Source: Candidatus Aminicenantota bacterium (GTDB taxonomy: Bacteria; Acidobacteriota; Aminicenantia; Aminicenantales; Aminicenantaceae). From it: DNA of 64,000 bases. The stretch's first letter is position 1, and every line of letters begins with the position of its first letter. The notes beneath the pieces are model-generated. The model did no database searches. It worked only from the letters and a program-made list of their open reading frames with translations, and was not told the DNA's origin. The stretch covers positions 57,790-121,789 of the forward strand of contig WVZL01000046.1 of assembly GCA_011772495.1 (NCBI GenBank). Direction: 5' to 3'. The position numbers were made by a program, and so were the translations under genes. This document shows positions 1 to 9,006 of this stretch, in pieces.

Positions 1-1076
1 TTCTTGATCCTCTCTTCCTGCACAGAAACGCCGATTCCGGGCTCATCTGGAACCTTTATGGTTCCCTTCTTGGTGACCTCCACCGGCGGCTCTATTAAGT
101 CTTCAGCATAGTATCTCTTGCTGGCCGAAAGGTCATTGGGAAATTTAAAGTTCGGGAGAGTCGCCAGGTGCAGGTTATGAACCCGGCCTACACCTGACTC
201 CAGCATTCCCCCGCACCACACAGGAATGCCCTTCTCTGCGCAGAAATCATGGACCTTTACAGCTTCGACAATGCCTCCGACCCGCCCTACTTTAATGTTA
301 ATAATCCGACAACTTCCCATTTCATATGCCTTCCGGGCACTCTCCACCGAAAGGATGCTTTCATCCAGGCATACAGGAGTCTTCAGTTCTTTCTGCAGTT
401 GGCTGTGATCCCAGAGGTCATAAGGAGGGAAAGGCTGTTCGAGCATCACCAGGTCGAACTCATCAAGCTTTTTCAAGGTTTCTCTGTCCTCGAGAGAATA
501 AGCCCCGTTGGCATCAGCCTGGAGACTGATCCGTGGAAATTGCTGGCGCGCTTGGCGTAAGACCTCGACATCCCAGCCTGGTTTGATCTTTAATTTGACT
601 CTCTGATATCCTTTTTGGAGGAAACCCTGGATTCTTTCTATAAGCTCAGAGACAGATCTCTGAATTCCCACGCTCACTCCTGACGGAACTTCCTCCCTTA
701 CGCCTTTGTAGAGCCTCCAGAGCGGAAGGCTTTCTTGCTTGGCCTTCAAATCCCACAGGGCAAGCTCAAGACCTGCCTTGGCCATAGGATGTCCCCGGAA
801 GGCCATCGCTTCCTCATGAAAATCCTGAGGATGAAGGATTGATTTTGTAAAGACCAAAGGAATCAGATAATCACTCAAGACATGCCAAGCTGTCGAGGTG
901 GTCTCGTAGCTGTAAGACGGTCTTCTATCAGCCACCACCTCTCCGTAGCCGGAAACTCCCTGGGCCATGATTTTCACAACGATAAACTCTCGGTCTTCCT
1001 CTCTGCCTAGACTGGTCTCGAAAAAATGAACATAGGGGAGACTGAGAAGAAAAAGCTCAATCCTCTCGACTTTCAT
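1..1076 (-). CDS. N-acylamino-acid racemase / o-succinylbenzoate synthase-type enolase (3' end outside window)
   Basis: Read by translating the minus strand; the gene runs off the left edge, with 358 codons present and probably only about 10-15 residues missing. It belongs to the muconate-lactonizing subgroup of the enolase superfamily. These enzymes abstract a proton alpha to a carboxylate using two lysines and a Mg2+ held by Asp/Glu/Asp. All five residues are visible: KLK at residues 161-163, D188 (ADANG), E213 (LEQPF), D238 (LDES) and K262 (INIKVG). Spacing and the WCGGMLESGVGR segment near residue 287 match the NSAR/OSBS (menC2) family closely. No other menaquinone gene is in the window, and the upstream neighbour is a class III aminotransferase, so amino-acid racemization fits as well as menaquinone synthesis. 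The ATG at 1076 follows a GATGAGGAA Shine-Dalgarno-like stretch. Confidence 0.87.
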   Translation of the reverse strand, partial: MKVERIELFLLSLPYVHFFETSLGREEDREFIVVKIMAQGVSGYGEVVADRRPSYSYETTSTAWHVLSDYLIPLVFTKSILHPQDFHEEAMAFRGHPMAKAGLELALWDLKAKQESLPLWRLYKGVREEVPSGVSVGIQRSVSELIERIQGFLQKGYQRVKLKIKPGWDVEVLRQARQQFPRISLQADANGAYSLEDRETLKKLDEFDLVMLEQPFPPYDLWDHSQLQKELKTPVCLDESILSVESARKAYEMGSCRIINIKVGRVGGIVEAVKVHDFCAEKGIPVWCGGMLESGVGRVHNLHLATLPNFKFPNDLSASKRYYAEDLIEPPVEVTKKGTIKVPDEPGIGVSVQEERIK

Positions 1077-1209
1077 TTCCTCATCCTGTATGACTCGTTT
1101 AGGTTACATCTCCATTATAGCTTGGAATATTGTTTTTTCTCTGCGCATGTTTTTATCGGGATGGCCATGCTTTGCTCACCATGATTATATTGTAACAAGA
1201 GAAGCCTTT

Positions 1210-2598
1210 CTATTTAGATCCACTCCAGCTCTTGGCAATTCTCTCCACAGCCTCCAAAGAGGCTTGAATCTCTCCCTCAGAATGAGCGGCCGATATCGAA
1301 CCATAACCATGGAATATATTAAAACCCTCGTTAAGCATGGCCAGCTTGAAGATTTTTTCTCTGAGCTCAAAATCGCATATCTCTGGATTCCACACCTGTT
1401 CAGGAGAAGTGATCTTTTCGATATCTTGCTTGAGAAAATGGACTCCCACGGCCGAACTGTTCTCCACAATTGAGTTCCCGTAACCTGTACATTTGACATT
1501 CATACCATGAGAGGAAAAAATCTCTTCGATGCCCTGGCGGACCTTCGCCCCCAATTGCCCTATCTTGGGATAGAGTTCTTCTTCATGCTCCACAAGATAG
1601 TTAAGAAAAGTGATGCCTGCCAGTATCGAAGCCGGATGGGCAGAGAAGGTTCCGCCCTCAAACTTGACCTTCTCGAGTGGACTTCCGCCTGGACTGCAGA
1701 ACTCCATGATCTCTTCCCGGCCGGCAACCGCACTCACCGGCATGCCTCCCCCGATTGCTTTCCCAAAAATCGTGAGATCGGGGCTGATTCCGTACAAGGA
1801 CTGAACTCCCCCAGCATGAAAGCGGAATCCTGAGACGACTTCATCAAATATGAGGACAGAGTCGTGCTGACGCGTCAATTCTCTTGCTTCTCTAAGATAA
1901 GCCTTATCTGAAAAAAGGAAGCCCCCTGCTCCGACAAAAGGTTCAACGATGAAACAGGCAATTCGTTCCCCGAATTCCCTGAATTTTTCCCTAAGACTAT
2001 CCAGATCGTTTAATGCTGTCACCAGGATTTGAGAATCCATCTCCAGGGGAAGCCCGGCGGATTCTGTTTGATTTAGACCTTGGTCATAACTTGAAATTCC
2101 CTTCAAGACATAAGGATTCGATCCATGCCAACCTCCGCCTACCTTCAATACCAAATCTCTCTTGGTAAAGGCTTTGGCAAGCATGATGGAATACATTGTA
2201 GCCAAGGCCCCTGAAGTGGTGAAGCGAATCCTGTCGCCTCCGACCCGCTTGAGGATAATCTCAGCCAATTCCTTCTGGGCCAAACCTGGAAAACCAGTGG
2301 TCAAACCCAACCCTTTCTGAAAATAGTCGATGAGAGCATCGAGCACTATTTTTGGATTGTGCCCTAAAATATTTGTAAAATGCCCCTGCCAGAAATCCAC
2401 GTAAGTATTCCCATCAGCGTCAATGACTTTGGATCCTTTGCAGTGAACATCATAAAAAGGGAAGGGCTCGAAGAGGCGGAGATTGTGGCTTCCGCCTCGG
2501 ACTTGGTACTGGCGGGCCTCGTTGAAATGCATTTCAGACTTGGGGTGCTTTTCTCGATAAACCTTAATCAGTCCCTCTAGTATTGTCTTTTTATCCAT
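1210..2598 (-). CDS. Class III PLP-dependent aminotransferase (GSA aminomutase-like)
   Basis: 462 residues, full length for class III aminotransferases. The fold-type I signatures are clear: FDEVVSGFR near residue 251, where the Asp pairs with the pyridine nitrogen of PLP, and FGKAIGGGMP with K280 as the Schiff-base lysine. The overall pattern (N-terminal GNTYVDFWQGH, TTSGALATMYSIMLAKAF) resembles glutamate-1-semialdehyde 2,1-aminomutase, but the TSGAxA segment is also found in many HemL-like aminotransferases of unknown substrate. No other haem genes lie nearby, so hemL is not assigned. It lies 133 bp upstream of the racemase-like gene on the same strand; the two may handle the same amino acid or amino-acid derivative, which is inference only. 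Confidence 0.85.
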   Translation of the reverse strand: MDKKTILEGLIKVYREKHPKSEMHFNEARQYQVRGGSHNLRLFEPFPFYDVHCKGSKVIDADGNTYVDFWQGHFTNILGHNPKIVLDALIDYFQKGLGLTTGFPGLAQKELAEIILKRVGGDRIRFTTSGALATMYSIMLAKAFTKRDLVLKVGGGWHGSNPYVLKGISSYDQGLNQTESAGLPLEMDSQILVTALNDLDSLREKFREFGERIACFIVEPFVGAGGFLFSDKAYLREARELTRQHDSVLIFDEVVSGFRFHAGGVQSLYGISPDLTIFGKAIGGGMPVSAVAGREEIMEFCSPGGSPLEKVKFEGGTFSAHPASILAGITFLNYLVEHEEELYPKIGQLGAKVRQGIEEIFSSHGMNVKCTGYGNSIVENSSAVGVHFLKQDIEKITSPEQVWNPEICDFELREKIFKLAMLNEGFNIFHGYGSISAAHSEGEIQASLEAVERIAKSWSGSK

Positions 2599-2661
2599 TT
2601 ATCTCCTCATTTTAGGCCATTCTTTAATTCGTAACTCTATCATAGCTAGATGATGATTCTT

Positions 2662-3780
2662 TTATTCTGGTTTTTTCAAGTAAAAGCCCTTCCTCAGGGC
2701 TATTTTCTCGTAAAGATCGATGATCTTGTTTGCCATGGCTTCGGCTGAAAATTCCTGTCTCACAACCTCATATCCTCTTTGTCCCAGCCGAGAGGCTAAA
2801 TCTCTGTCTTCATAAAGTCTCAGGATAGCCTTGGCCAGATAAAAAGGGCTCCGGGGACGAACCAATAGACCCGTCTTCCTATGGACCACCACTTCAGGGA
2901 TCCCTCCAGCCCTGGTGGCTACCACAGGGAGGCGACAGGCCATAGCATCCAAGAGTGAACTCCCCATGCCTTCCAGAAAAGACGACAGGACAAAGAGGTC
3001 AAGAGAAGAGAGAATTCGAGGAATATCCTCTCGGAAACCCAAGAAATAAACCATATCTTCCACTTTCAATTCTTTGGCCTGCTCATCAAGCTCAAATTTC
3101 AAGGGTCCTTCCCCGACAATAATGACCTTTATCTTATCTGTGTGCTCCTTCAGAATTTTCGTTGCTTGAATCAAATACTTGTGGCCTTTGTGCTCCGCAA
3201 GATGAGCGACTATGCCCACTAAATAATCATCAGGAGCAAAGGAAAATTCCCGTCGGAGATAATCACTGGAAGAGGCTTCATCATAGGGCGAAAAGTCGAT
3301 CCCTGAAGGAATAACCTCGATGAGTTTCTCCGGGATCCCTCCCTTCTTGAGGACCTCTTTGACCCCCTCAGAAATGGCGATGATAGAGTCAACATTCTTT
3401 CTGTACTTCCGCTTGGAAAACAGATTTTGTCTCAGGGGAAAATCAACGCGTCTGGAAATGATTCTGATGGGAACTTTGGCCAGAGAAGCGGCAACCGAGC
3501 CCACGGCAAGGGAATGGGCATCGTGGAAATGGGCGAGGAGGCAACGATGTCGTCTCATGGCCAAAGCCAATCGAATTATGGCCAGGAAATCGAACTCGCT
3601 CCTTATCCTTATGGGAAAAACAGGGAGATCAGCCTCTCGGGCTTTAAGATAAAGGGGAGACTTGGGCTGGACAACAAAGAATAAAGGATACCCTTGCCGC
3701 TTCAGTTCCCTAGCTAGAAAAAAAGCCTGTCTCTGGCCCCCTCTCCATTCTTTCCCAGCATCAATATGGAAAAGGCTCAA
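2662..3780 (-). CDS. GT4 family glycosyltransferase
   Basis: 372 residues with the two Rossmann halves of a GT-B retaining glycosyltransferase. The N-terminal half starts FHIDAGKEWRGGQ, the usual glycine-rich acceptor loop, and the hinge carries VIPSGID near residue 157. The C-terminal half has the GT4 nucleotide-sugar site EGMGSSLLDAMACR followed by PVVATRAGGIPEVV. No signal peptide or membrane span, so it acts at the cytoplasmic face. Its start overlaps the 3' end of the GT2 gene by 20 bases, so the two are translated from one message. The pairing with a WaaE-like GT2 suggests LPS core or surface glycan assembly. Donor and acceptor cannot be read from the sequence. Confidence 0.88.
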   Translation of the reverse strand: MSLFHIDAGKEWRGGQRQAFFLARELKRQGYPLFFVVQPKSPLYLKAREADLPVFPIRIRSEFDFLAIIRLALAMRRHRCLLAHFHDAHSLAVGSVAASLAKVPIRIISRRVDFPLRQNLFSKRKYRKNVDSIIAISEGVKEVLKKGGIPEKLIEVIPSGIDFSPYDEASSSDYLRREFSFAPDDYLVGIVAHLAEHKGHKYLIQATKILKEHTDKIKVIIVGEGPLKFELDEQAKELKVEDMVYFLGFREDIPRILSSLDLFVLSSFLEGMGSSLLDAMACRLPVVATRAGGIPEVVVHRKTGLLVRPRSPFYLAKAILRLYEDRDLASRLGQRGYEVVRQEFSAEAMANKIIDLYEKIALRKGFYLKKPE

Positions 3781-4543
3781 TTCTCTCTCCTTTTTTCCAT
3801 ATCTCTCTCAGTTTTGCATACCGAATAAAAACTGCATAACCGTTAAGCACAGAAATGACAAGCCCAACAAAGCCATCCAAGAAACCCAGTCTAAAAAAGA
3901 AGGACCTGATAAACCTGAAAAAGGGGAGAAAAATCAAGTGAAACCAGCGGGCTTTCTTCTTTTGGATGTAGAGTTTTTGAGCCCCAAGCTTGGAGAAATT
4001 ATTGATCCGTTCCAGATGGTCAGCAATGTTCCGGTATGTGAAGTGATGGATTGAACCCTTCAGCCTTTCGATTTTTCCCTCGATGACCAGCTTTTCGTGG
4101 ATATACTCTCCTTCCCAGCGAGCTTCTTCCTTGCGGAAGAGACGAATCTTTCGATCAGGGTACCAGCCAGAATGGCGGATCCACTTCCCAAGATAATAGA
4201 CTCGGCGGGGAATAGAAAAACCTGCGCACTCGGGTTCGCTCTCCTTTATACGGAGAATTTCTTCAAGAAGCTCAGGAGAAACTCTCTCATCCGCATCCAA
4301 GGACAGAATCCAAGCCAAAGAGGCTTTATCATTGGCAAAATTCTTTTGGTCAGAAAAATTCGTCCATTCTCGCTGGAAGACCTGCTTCGTGTATTTTTTT
4401 GCTATATCCAGAGTCTTATCTGTACTGAATCTATCGACGACGATGACCTCATCGGCCAGCTTAGCCACACTCTTAAGGGCGTCTTCCAACCTGTCTTCTT
4501 CATTGAAAGTGATGATAACAACAGAAATGTCCATTGGCATCAT
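3761..4543 (-). CDS. GT2 family glycosyltransferase, WaaE/KdtX-like (LPS core)
   Basis: 260 residues, GT-A fold. It begins ISVVIITFNEE, has EVIVVDRFSTDKT as the nucleotide-binding strand, then the FSDQKNFA and WILSLDADE segments typical of the WaaE-like subgroup that adds a beta-linked hexose to the LPS inner core; LDADE supplies the metal-binding DxD-type acid. A hydrophobic stretch near residues 200-240 may anchor it to the membrane. Three Met codons lie within the first four codons (MMPM), none with a strong ribosome site. It is the first gene of a two-gene unit with the downstream GT4. The organism's other LPS-type genes in the window (lpxR, lolA, DUF374 acyltransferase) fit this role. 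Confidence 0.86.
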   Translation of the reverse strand: MMPMDISVVIITFNEEDRLEDALKSVAKLADEVIVVDRFSTDKTLDIAKKYTKQVFQREWTNFSDQKNFANDKASLAWILSLDADERVSPELLEEILRIKESEPECAGFSIPRRVYYLGKWIRHSGWYPDRKIRLFRKEEARWEGEYIHEKLVIEGKIERLKGSIHHFTYRNIADHLERINNFSKLGAQKLYIQKKKARWFHLIFLPFFRFIRSFFFRLGFLDGFVGLVISVLNGYAVFIRYAKLREIWKKGERIEPFPY

Positions 4544-4649
4544 ATTAGCATAATTTATAGATCAGATTAAAGGGACTTGGCGTCAGGGGCTTTGCCTCCA
4601 TTTCACTTATTCAAATCTTGAATCTGGAGACCTGACCCCATTCTTTATT

Positions 4650-6215
4650 TTAGTGGAATTCCGATAGTTTTATGTTTCTTTTTTCCAGGCTGGTTCCCAT
4701 GGCTTTCTCCAGCCTTGCCCAGGCAAGGCTGTAATCGACTATGGCTTTAAGCTCCATGGAGCGCTGCCTGGCCAATTCTTCCTGATACTGGAGGACAAAA
4801 TAGTTCGTGGTCAAACCGACATTCAATTTTTTCTCTTCAGCCTGCAATCTCTCTGTAGCGAATTCTCGTGCCAATCGATAAGCCTGAACCGTCTTGGCAT
4901 TGGTTTCAATGTCTCTCACGGCATTCCTCACTTCTAAGGAAATTTGCTGTTCAAGATCTTTGAGTCTGGTAAGACTCTGGCTCAGCTCGACTTTTGAGCG
5001 GGCGAGAGCAGCTCTAGTCGTAAAACTGCTGAGGGGCAGGCTCAGAGTCAATCCGATCGTCCAGTTGTTGTAAAGAAGGCCCAGGGCATCTTTCAAGGAA
5101 TCTGTGGCGCTTCCTTTTTCTGTTCCTATGACTTCTCCTGAAAGAAAATTATCGTCTAAATAAAGAAGTCTATCTCCTGAAAGTCCTGGACTCCAATAAG
5201 AAACCTGCAGATTCAGCTCGGGAAGCATCTGATTCCTGGCCACTGAGAGGTTCAATTGTTTCGTTTCAATATCGAACTTCGTCATCTCCAAATCAGGCCT
5301 CTTAGCCAAAGCCTCCTTCAAAGCTTCCTCAAGAGAAATCTCTCTTTCTATGAACTCTGGCTTGTCTACAGGGACGATCTTTGCCAGCTCAAGACCTTTC
5401 TCTTCGCTCAGGTTGATTATGGTTTTGAGCAGATCTTCGTTGCTTTTGATCAAAGATTCAGCCTGAAGAATATCAGCCTCCCTCGAGGCTACCACAGCTT
5501 GAGCATTTAAGACTTCAATCGGAGCCAGCTTTCCGACCTCGACCTCTTTCTTATTCTTGGCCAGAAGGTCCCGAGCAAGCTGGAGGGACTGCTGCTTGAC
5601 TTTGAAATTTTCGATAGAATAGACCAAATTCCAATACGCTTCCTGCACAGAATAGATGGTTTCAAAAAGAGTCGACTTGAGCTGATTGCGGGAGATATCG
5701 CGATTGTTGCTAGCAATTATGATCTCTTTTCGGCTGACCCTGAAGCCAAAATTTTTTAAGATAGGTTGCGTAAAACCAAAACTGAGTGTGCTTGAATAAA
5801 GAGGATTGATCAGCCGGAAGGCTTCATTGGTATCGGTCCTGTAACTTGTAAGAGACAGAGAAAAACTCCCTCCGGTGGGAATCTGTTGGTTAAGAGTGAC
5901 TCCATAGTCATCACGTTCTGAAGCGATGGTGTCAGCACCTTGAATCCACCAGTAAGGAGGATTCTTGGTTTCCTGTCTCGAAAAATCAAGGTCAATACGG
6001 GGCAGGAAAAACTCTCTAGCTTGAGTCACGGCAATATCAGCGATTTCAGGATTGTAAGACTCTACAGCTACCCGAAGATTGTTTTTCAACGCCTTAAGGA
6101 CACACTCTTCCAAAGAAAGGGAGAAGACTTCTCCCTCCTCACCATAAGACGGAAAACACAAATAGAAAAGAATGGACAAAATTAAGATGGAAATTGAAAT
6201 TGCTCTCTTTCTCAT
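4650..6215 (-). CDS. TolC-family outer-membrane efflux channel (orphan)
   Basis: 521 residues. A cleavable signal peptide occupies residues 1-25 (MRKR, hydrophobic run, SYG). Two OEP repeats follow, each built from long amphipathic helices; the first begins LSLEECVLKALKNN and the second near residue 300 (SLEEALKEALAKRPDLEMTK). This pattern marks TolC trimeric outer-membrane channels used by RND, ABC or MFS pumps or by type I secretion. No inner-membrane pump or adaptor adjoins it, unlike the second TolC protein at 29584-30927. The start ATG has a strong AGGAGG site upstream. It is divergent from the GT-C gene. Confidence 0.9.
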   Translation of the reverse strand: MRKRAISISILILSILFYLCFPSYGEEGEVFSLSLEECVLKALKNNLRVAVESYNPEIADIAVTQAREFFLPRIDLDFSRQETKNPPYWWIQGADTIASERDDYGVTLNQQIPTGGSFSLSLTSYRTDTNEAFRLINPLYSSTLSFGFTQPILKNFGFRVSRKEIIIASNNRDISRNQLKSTLFETIYSVQEAYWNLVYSIENFKVKQQSLQLARDLLAKNKKEVEVGKLAPIEVLNAQAVVASREADILQAESLIKSNEDLLKTIINLSEEKGLELAKIVPVDKPEFIEREISLEEALKEALAKRPDLEMTKFDIETKQLNLSVARNQMLPELNLQVSYWSPGLSGDRLLYLDDNFLSGEVIGTEKGSATDSLKDALGLLYNNWTIGLTLSLPLSSFTTRAALARSKVELSQSLTRLKDLEQQISLEVRNAVRDIETNAKTVQAYRLAREFATERLQAEEKKLNVGLTTNYFVLQYQEELARQRSMELKAIVDYSLAWARLEKAMGTSLEKRNIKLSEFH

Positions 6216-6521
6216 TTCATTCCTCCTGATTAAGGGTGCTATTTTTTCGGTTTCTTAATCTTTATTTTTGGCTTTCAATTCGCCATAAATCAATCTTATT
6301 TCATTAGTATTGAGTTTTGATTATTTAATTTCAACCATAAAAAAGATTTCACCCGTAATATTTCTAAACTTAGCTCGCCATTACATCTTGTCTACTTCTG
6401 TTCTCAGTATTTCTGACCTGTCTTCTCCTGGCTCTATCCATGACTGCATCATTTCCTAATTTCCTATATCTAAATATACGAATGAACTCACCTTAAGGTT
6501 CCGGACCAGAGTTGCTTTCCC
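6216..6521. other. Divergent intergenic region, no gene seen
   Basis: AT-rich spacer between the orphan TolC gene (minus strand) and the large membrane glycosyltransferase (plus strand). It must hold the promoter for the TolC gene. The promoter proposed for the plus-strand gene starts at 6522 and is listed separately. No open frame with coding character, RNA gene or repeat was recognised here. Confidence 0.5.
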
Positions 6522-6550
6522 TTGACAATTTCCAGGAAGTTTAATAATAG
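6522..6550 (+). promoter_or_regulatory. Sigma-70-type promoter, apparently leaderless
   Basis: A perfect -35 box TTGACA at 6522-6527, a 17-bp spacer and TAATAG at 6545-6550, followed by exactly 8 bases before the ATG at 6559. No Shine-Dalgarno sequence is present. With that geometry transcription would start at or within a base or two of the start codon. Confidence 0.5.
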
Positions 6551-6558
6551 TCAAATCA

Positions 6559-8937
6559 ATGAAAAAAACTCCATTTATCCTGATGGTTTCTTCTTTTCTT
6601 TTTCCCTCGGCTGGACTCGCCTTCTTTTTTACCCTTTATTCCCAGGCATCAACGTTCTCATTTCTCGATCATTCTTACCGCTTCCCTCCTCGCTTTTTCT
6701 TGCTGTCCCTGGCGATAAGCTTCGCACTTCTCACCCTAAGCTGGGCACTTCTAGCTAACCTAGACGCCAAATGCTTCCGGGTCAAGCTGCCAACTTCCTT
6801 AGAGGAAAATTTCCTCTCCTACCTGCCTTTTCTCTTTTTCCTCTTCACCCCCCTTCTCCTTCAGTATTACTTGGACAGGGAGGACCTCAAGGCTCGATTG
6901 AATTTCTTGGCCGTGTTTATACTCTTTTCCTTTATCTATCTGAAACTAGGCCAGTTGAACCGACAATTGAAATGGAAGGAGCTATTGGAAAAGGGAATGG
7001 CCAAGTTCGGCAGCATACCTCTTAAGAAAAAGCTGATCATTCTGTTCGTAGTTGCCTTTGTTATCTACAATTTGTGCAGTTTTATCCTCATCTCAAAAGG
7101 ATTATCTTTTTCAGGAGATGAACCTTATTATCTTCTTACCACCCACAGCCTTTATGAAGATAAGGACATAAACGTCGCTAATAACTATGAAAATAATGAC
7201 TATTTCCATTTCTATCCTAGAGAACTCTATCCAGACATGAGATTGGGCGCTTATGCCAGATTCGGGCGAAAAGGGACTGATTATGTTTATCCCATTAATC
7301 AACCTGGAATTTCAGTCTTGATTTTGCCTTATTACTGGCTAAGCCAGTTTTTCAAGGGGAAAACCCTTCTCTTCATCCTGAAGGGGAGCCTTTCCATCTG
7401 GGCCGTCCTTTTAGGTCTTCAACTTTACCTTCTTCTGGGAGAACTTTGGAAGAATGAAAAGTTGGCTCTCCTTCTCTGGTTTTTTTACTCTTTCTCGGTC
7501 CCCATTCTTTTTTATTCCATTCATATCTATCCCGAAATCCCAATCGCCCTTTTTTCCATCTACATATTCAGAAAAATCCGTCTTAAACACATCCTATCTC
7601 TATTCCAGTATGTTTTTCTTGGCTTTATTCTCTCCCTATTCCTCTGGTTCGGTCTTAAGTACAACATGATCTTCTGGCCCCTTCTCTTAGTTTCTATTTA
7701 CTTACTTTTAAGACAACACAAAGCTAGGTGGAAGATAATTTATTTTCTCGCTTTTCCTCTTCTTTCTCTTTTCCTTTTCTATTTATATCTCTACGAGCTC
7801 TACGGAAGTTTTTATCCCATCGCGATCTATGAAGGAGTCATAACTCCTGAAGTCATAAGTCTCTTTAAGGAAGCAGCATTCAAAACTCCGGTACTCCTGC
7901 GGATTGATAGTTTTCTGGATTATTTTCTCGACCAAAGAGACGGCCTCCTCCTCTATTCTCCTCTCTTTTTCTTCGCCTTCCTGGGTCTGGTTGAGATCTT
8001 CCGCCGAGCAAAGAAAGACCTGCTCATGCTGCTGTTCCTTTTCCTACCCTTTGTTCTGAATTACGCCTTCTTCACTCACCGCCAGGGATATTCCCCTCAA
8101 GGACGCGTCTTAACTGCCCTCTCCTGGATCGGAGTCATCTTGGTCAGCTATTTTCTAGTCTATAACCGTAAAAAATTCTACTCCTTTCTCTTTTGGCTCG
8201 CCTGTTTGGTCGGCTTGGCTATCGTCATCATCCTCCTCCAGAATCCGTTTTTCCTTTACCAGCCGACTACACACGAATACACCTTCCGGGGCGGAGACCT
8301 CTTTATCTCCTTGAGCAATCTCTACTTCTACTTGCCCAGCCTTCTTCCCTCTTTTATTAAGGTGAATAATGTTGGCTACCTCCCCAATTATGTTTGGTTA
8401 ATCTTGGTAGGAATTTTTATTATTGCCTATCTTTCGAAAAAGGAATTTGGGCAACCCTCCAAACTTTCCTTTCAAATTCTCTTCACTATGGGCGGCCTTC
8501 TCCTGCTTTTCTTCTGGTTCATATTTTATCCCCGTCTCGTTCTGTCCTTCCCCACAAACATATCCTACCCGGACGACAAAAAAATCATACTCTACTCTAT
8601 CGATCGAAATGCACAAATGAGAAAGCCAGGCGAATTCTATCTTCTTCGAGATAACCGCTCATTTAAGTTTAATTTCACTTCCTGGAGAGAAATCCAAAAG
8701 ATGAAATTTGAGTTCGGCTCCTTAGAAGGAGACTATCAGGTAGAACTGAGAATCTTCGATGAGCTTCTCTTCAGGGAAAAAACCGCCAAAGAAATCAGAA
8801 CTCTGGTCTTCTCTTCTCCCCCTCTTTACCGCCTGAAGAGCAAGTATCTTTACAGCCTCCGCTTGGATCTGAAGAATATTTCAGATGTTAATACCGTTGA
8901 AAATCCCTATTTCTTCTCCATTCAACCTCTCAAATAG
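6559..8937 (+). CDS. GT-C type integral-membrane glycosyltransferase (ArnT/PMT-like architecture)
   Basis: 792 residues with roughly a dozen predicted membrane helices and a hydrophilic C-terminal domain of about 110 residues. After the helix near residues 155-175 comes SGDEPYYL, matching the acidic DE motif in the first large periplasmic loop of GT-C enzymes that use polyprenyl-phosphate sugars. A long loop rich in Tyr and Asp follows (about residues 195-255). No exact family was recognised. The C-terminal globular part looks beta-rich and may bind the acceptor. The gene stands alone, divergent from the TolC gene and convergent with tsaD. An envelope glycan role is inferred from architecture and the nearby glycosyltransferases. 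Confidence 0.7.
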   Translation: MKKTPFILMVSSFLFPSAGLAFFFTLYSQASTFSFLDHSYRFPPRFFLLSLAISFALLTLSWALLANLDAKCFRVKLPTSLEENFLSYLPFLFFLFTPLLLQYYLDREDLKARLNFLAVFILFSFIYLKLGQLNRQLKWKELLEKGMAKFGSIPLKKKLIILFVVAFVIYNLCSFILISKGLSFSGDEPYYLLTTHSLYEDKDINVANNYENNDYFHFYPRELYPDMRLGAYARFGRKGTDYVYPINQPGISVLILPYYWLSQFFKGKTLLFILKGSLSIWAVLLGLQLYLLLGELWKNEKLALLLWFFYSFSVPILFYSIHIYPEIPIALFSIYIFRKIRLKHILSLFQYVFLGFILSLFLWFGLKYNMIFWPLLLVSIYLLLRQHKARWKIIYFLAFPLLSLFLFYLYLYELYGSFYPIAIYEGVITPEVISLFKEAAFKTPVLLRIDSFLDYFLDQRDGLLLYSPLFFFAFLGLVEIFRRAKKDLLMLLFLFLPFVLNYAFFTHRQGYSPQGRVLTALSWIGVILVSYFLVYNRKKFYSFLFWLACLVGLAIVIILLQNPFFLYQPTTHEYTFRGGDLFISLSNLYFYLPSLLPSFIKVNNVGYLPNYVWLILVGIFIIAYLSKKEFGQPSKLSFQILFTMGGLLLLFFWFIFYPRLVLSFPTNISYPDDKKIILYSIDRNAQMRKPGEFYLLRDNRSFKFNFTSWREIQKMKFEFGSLEGDYQVELRIFDELLFREKTAKEIRTLVFSSPPLYRLKSKYLYSLRLDLKNISDVNTVENPYFFSIQPLK

Positions 8938-9006
8938 CTATTCCTCAAGACTCAGCCGAGCCTAAATTTTTTCCTGTCCAATCCTTCTCCTGGAGTCTTA
9001 TGGCGT

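Noticed and set aside
1090..1833. Plus-strand frames of 108-127 codons
   Set aside because: They are antisense to the class III aminotransferase gene.
1210..2598. Assignment as hemL (glutamate-1-semialdehyde aminomutase)
   Set aside because: Many HemL-like aminotransferases share the same motifs, and no haem genes are nearby.
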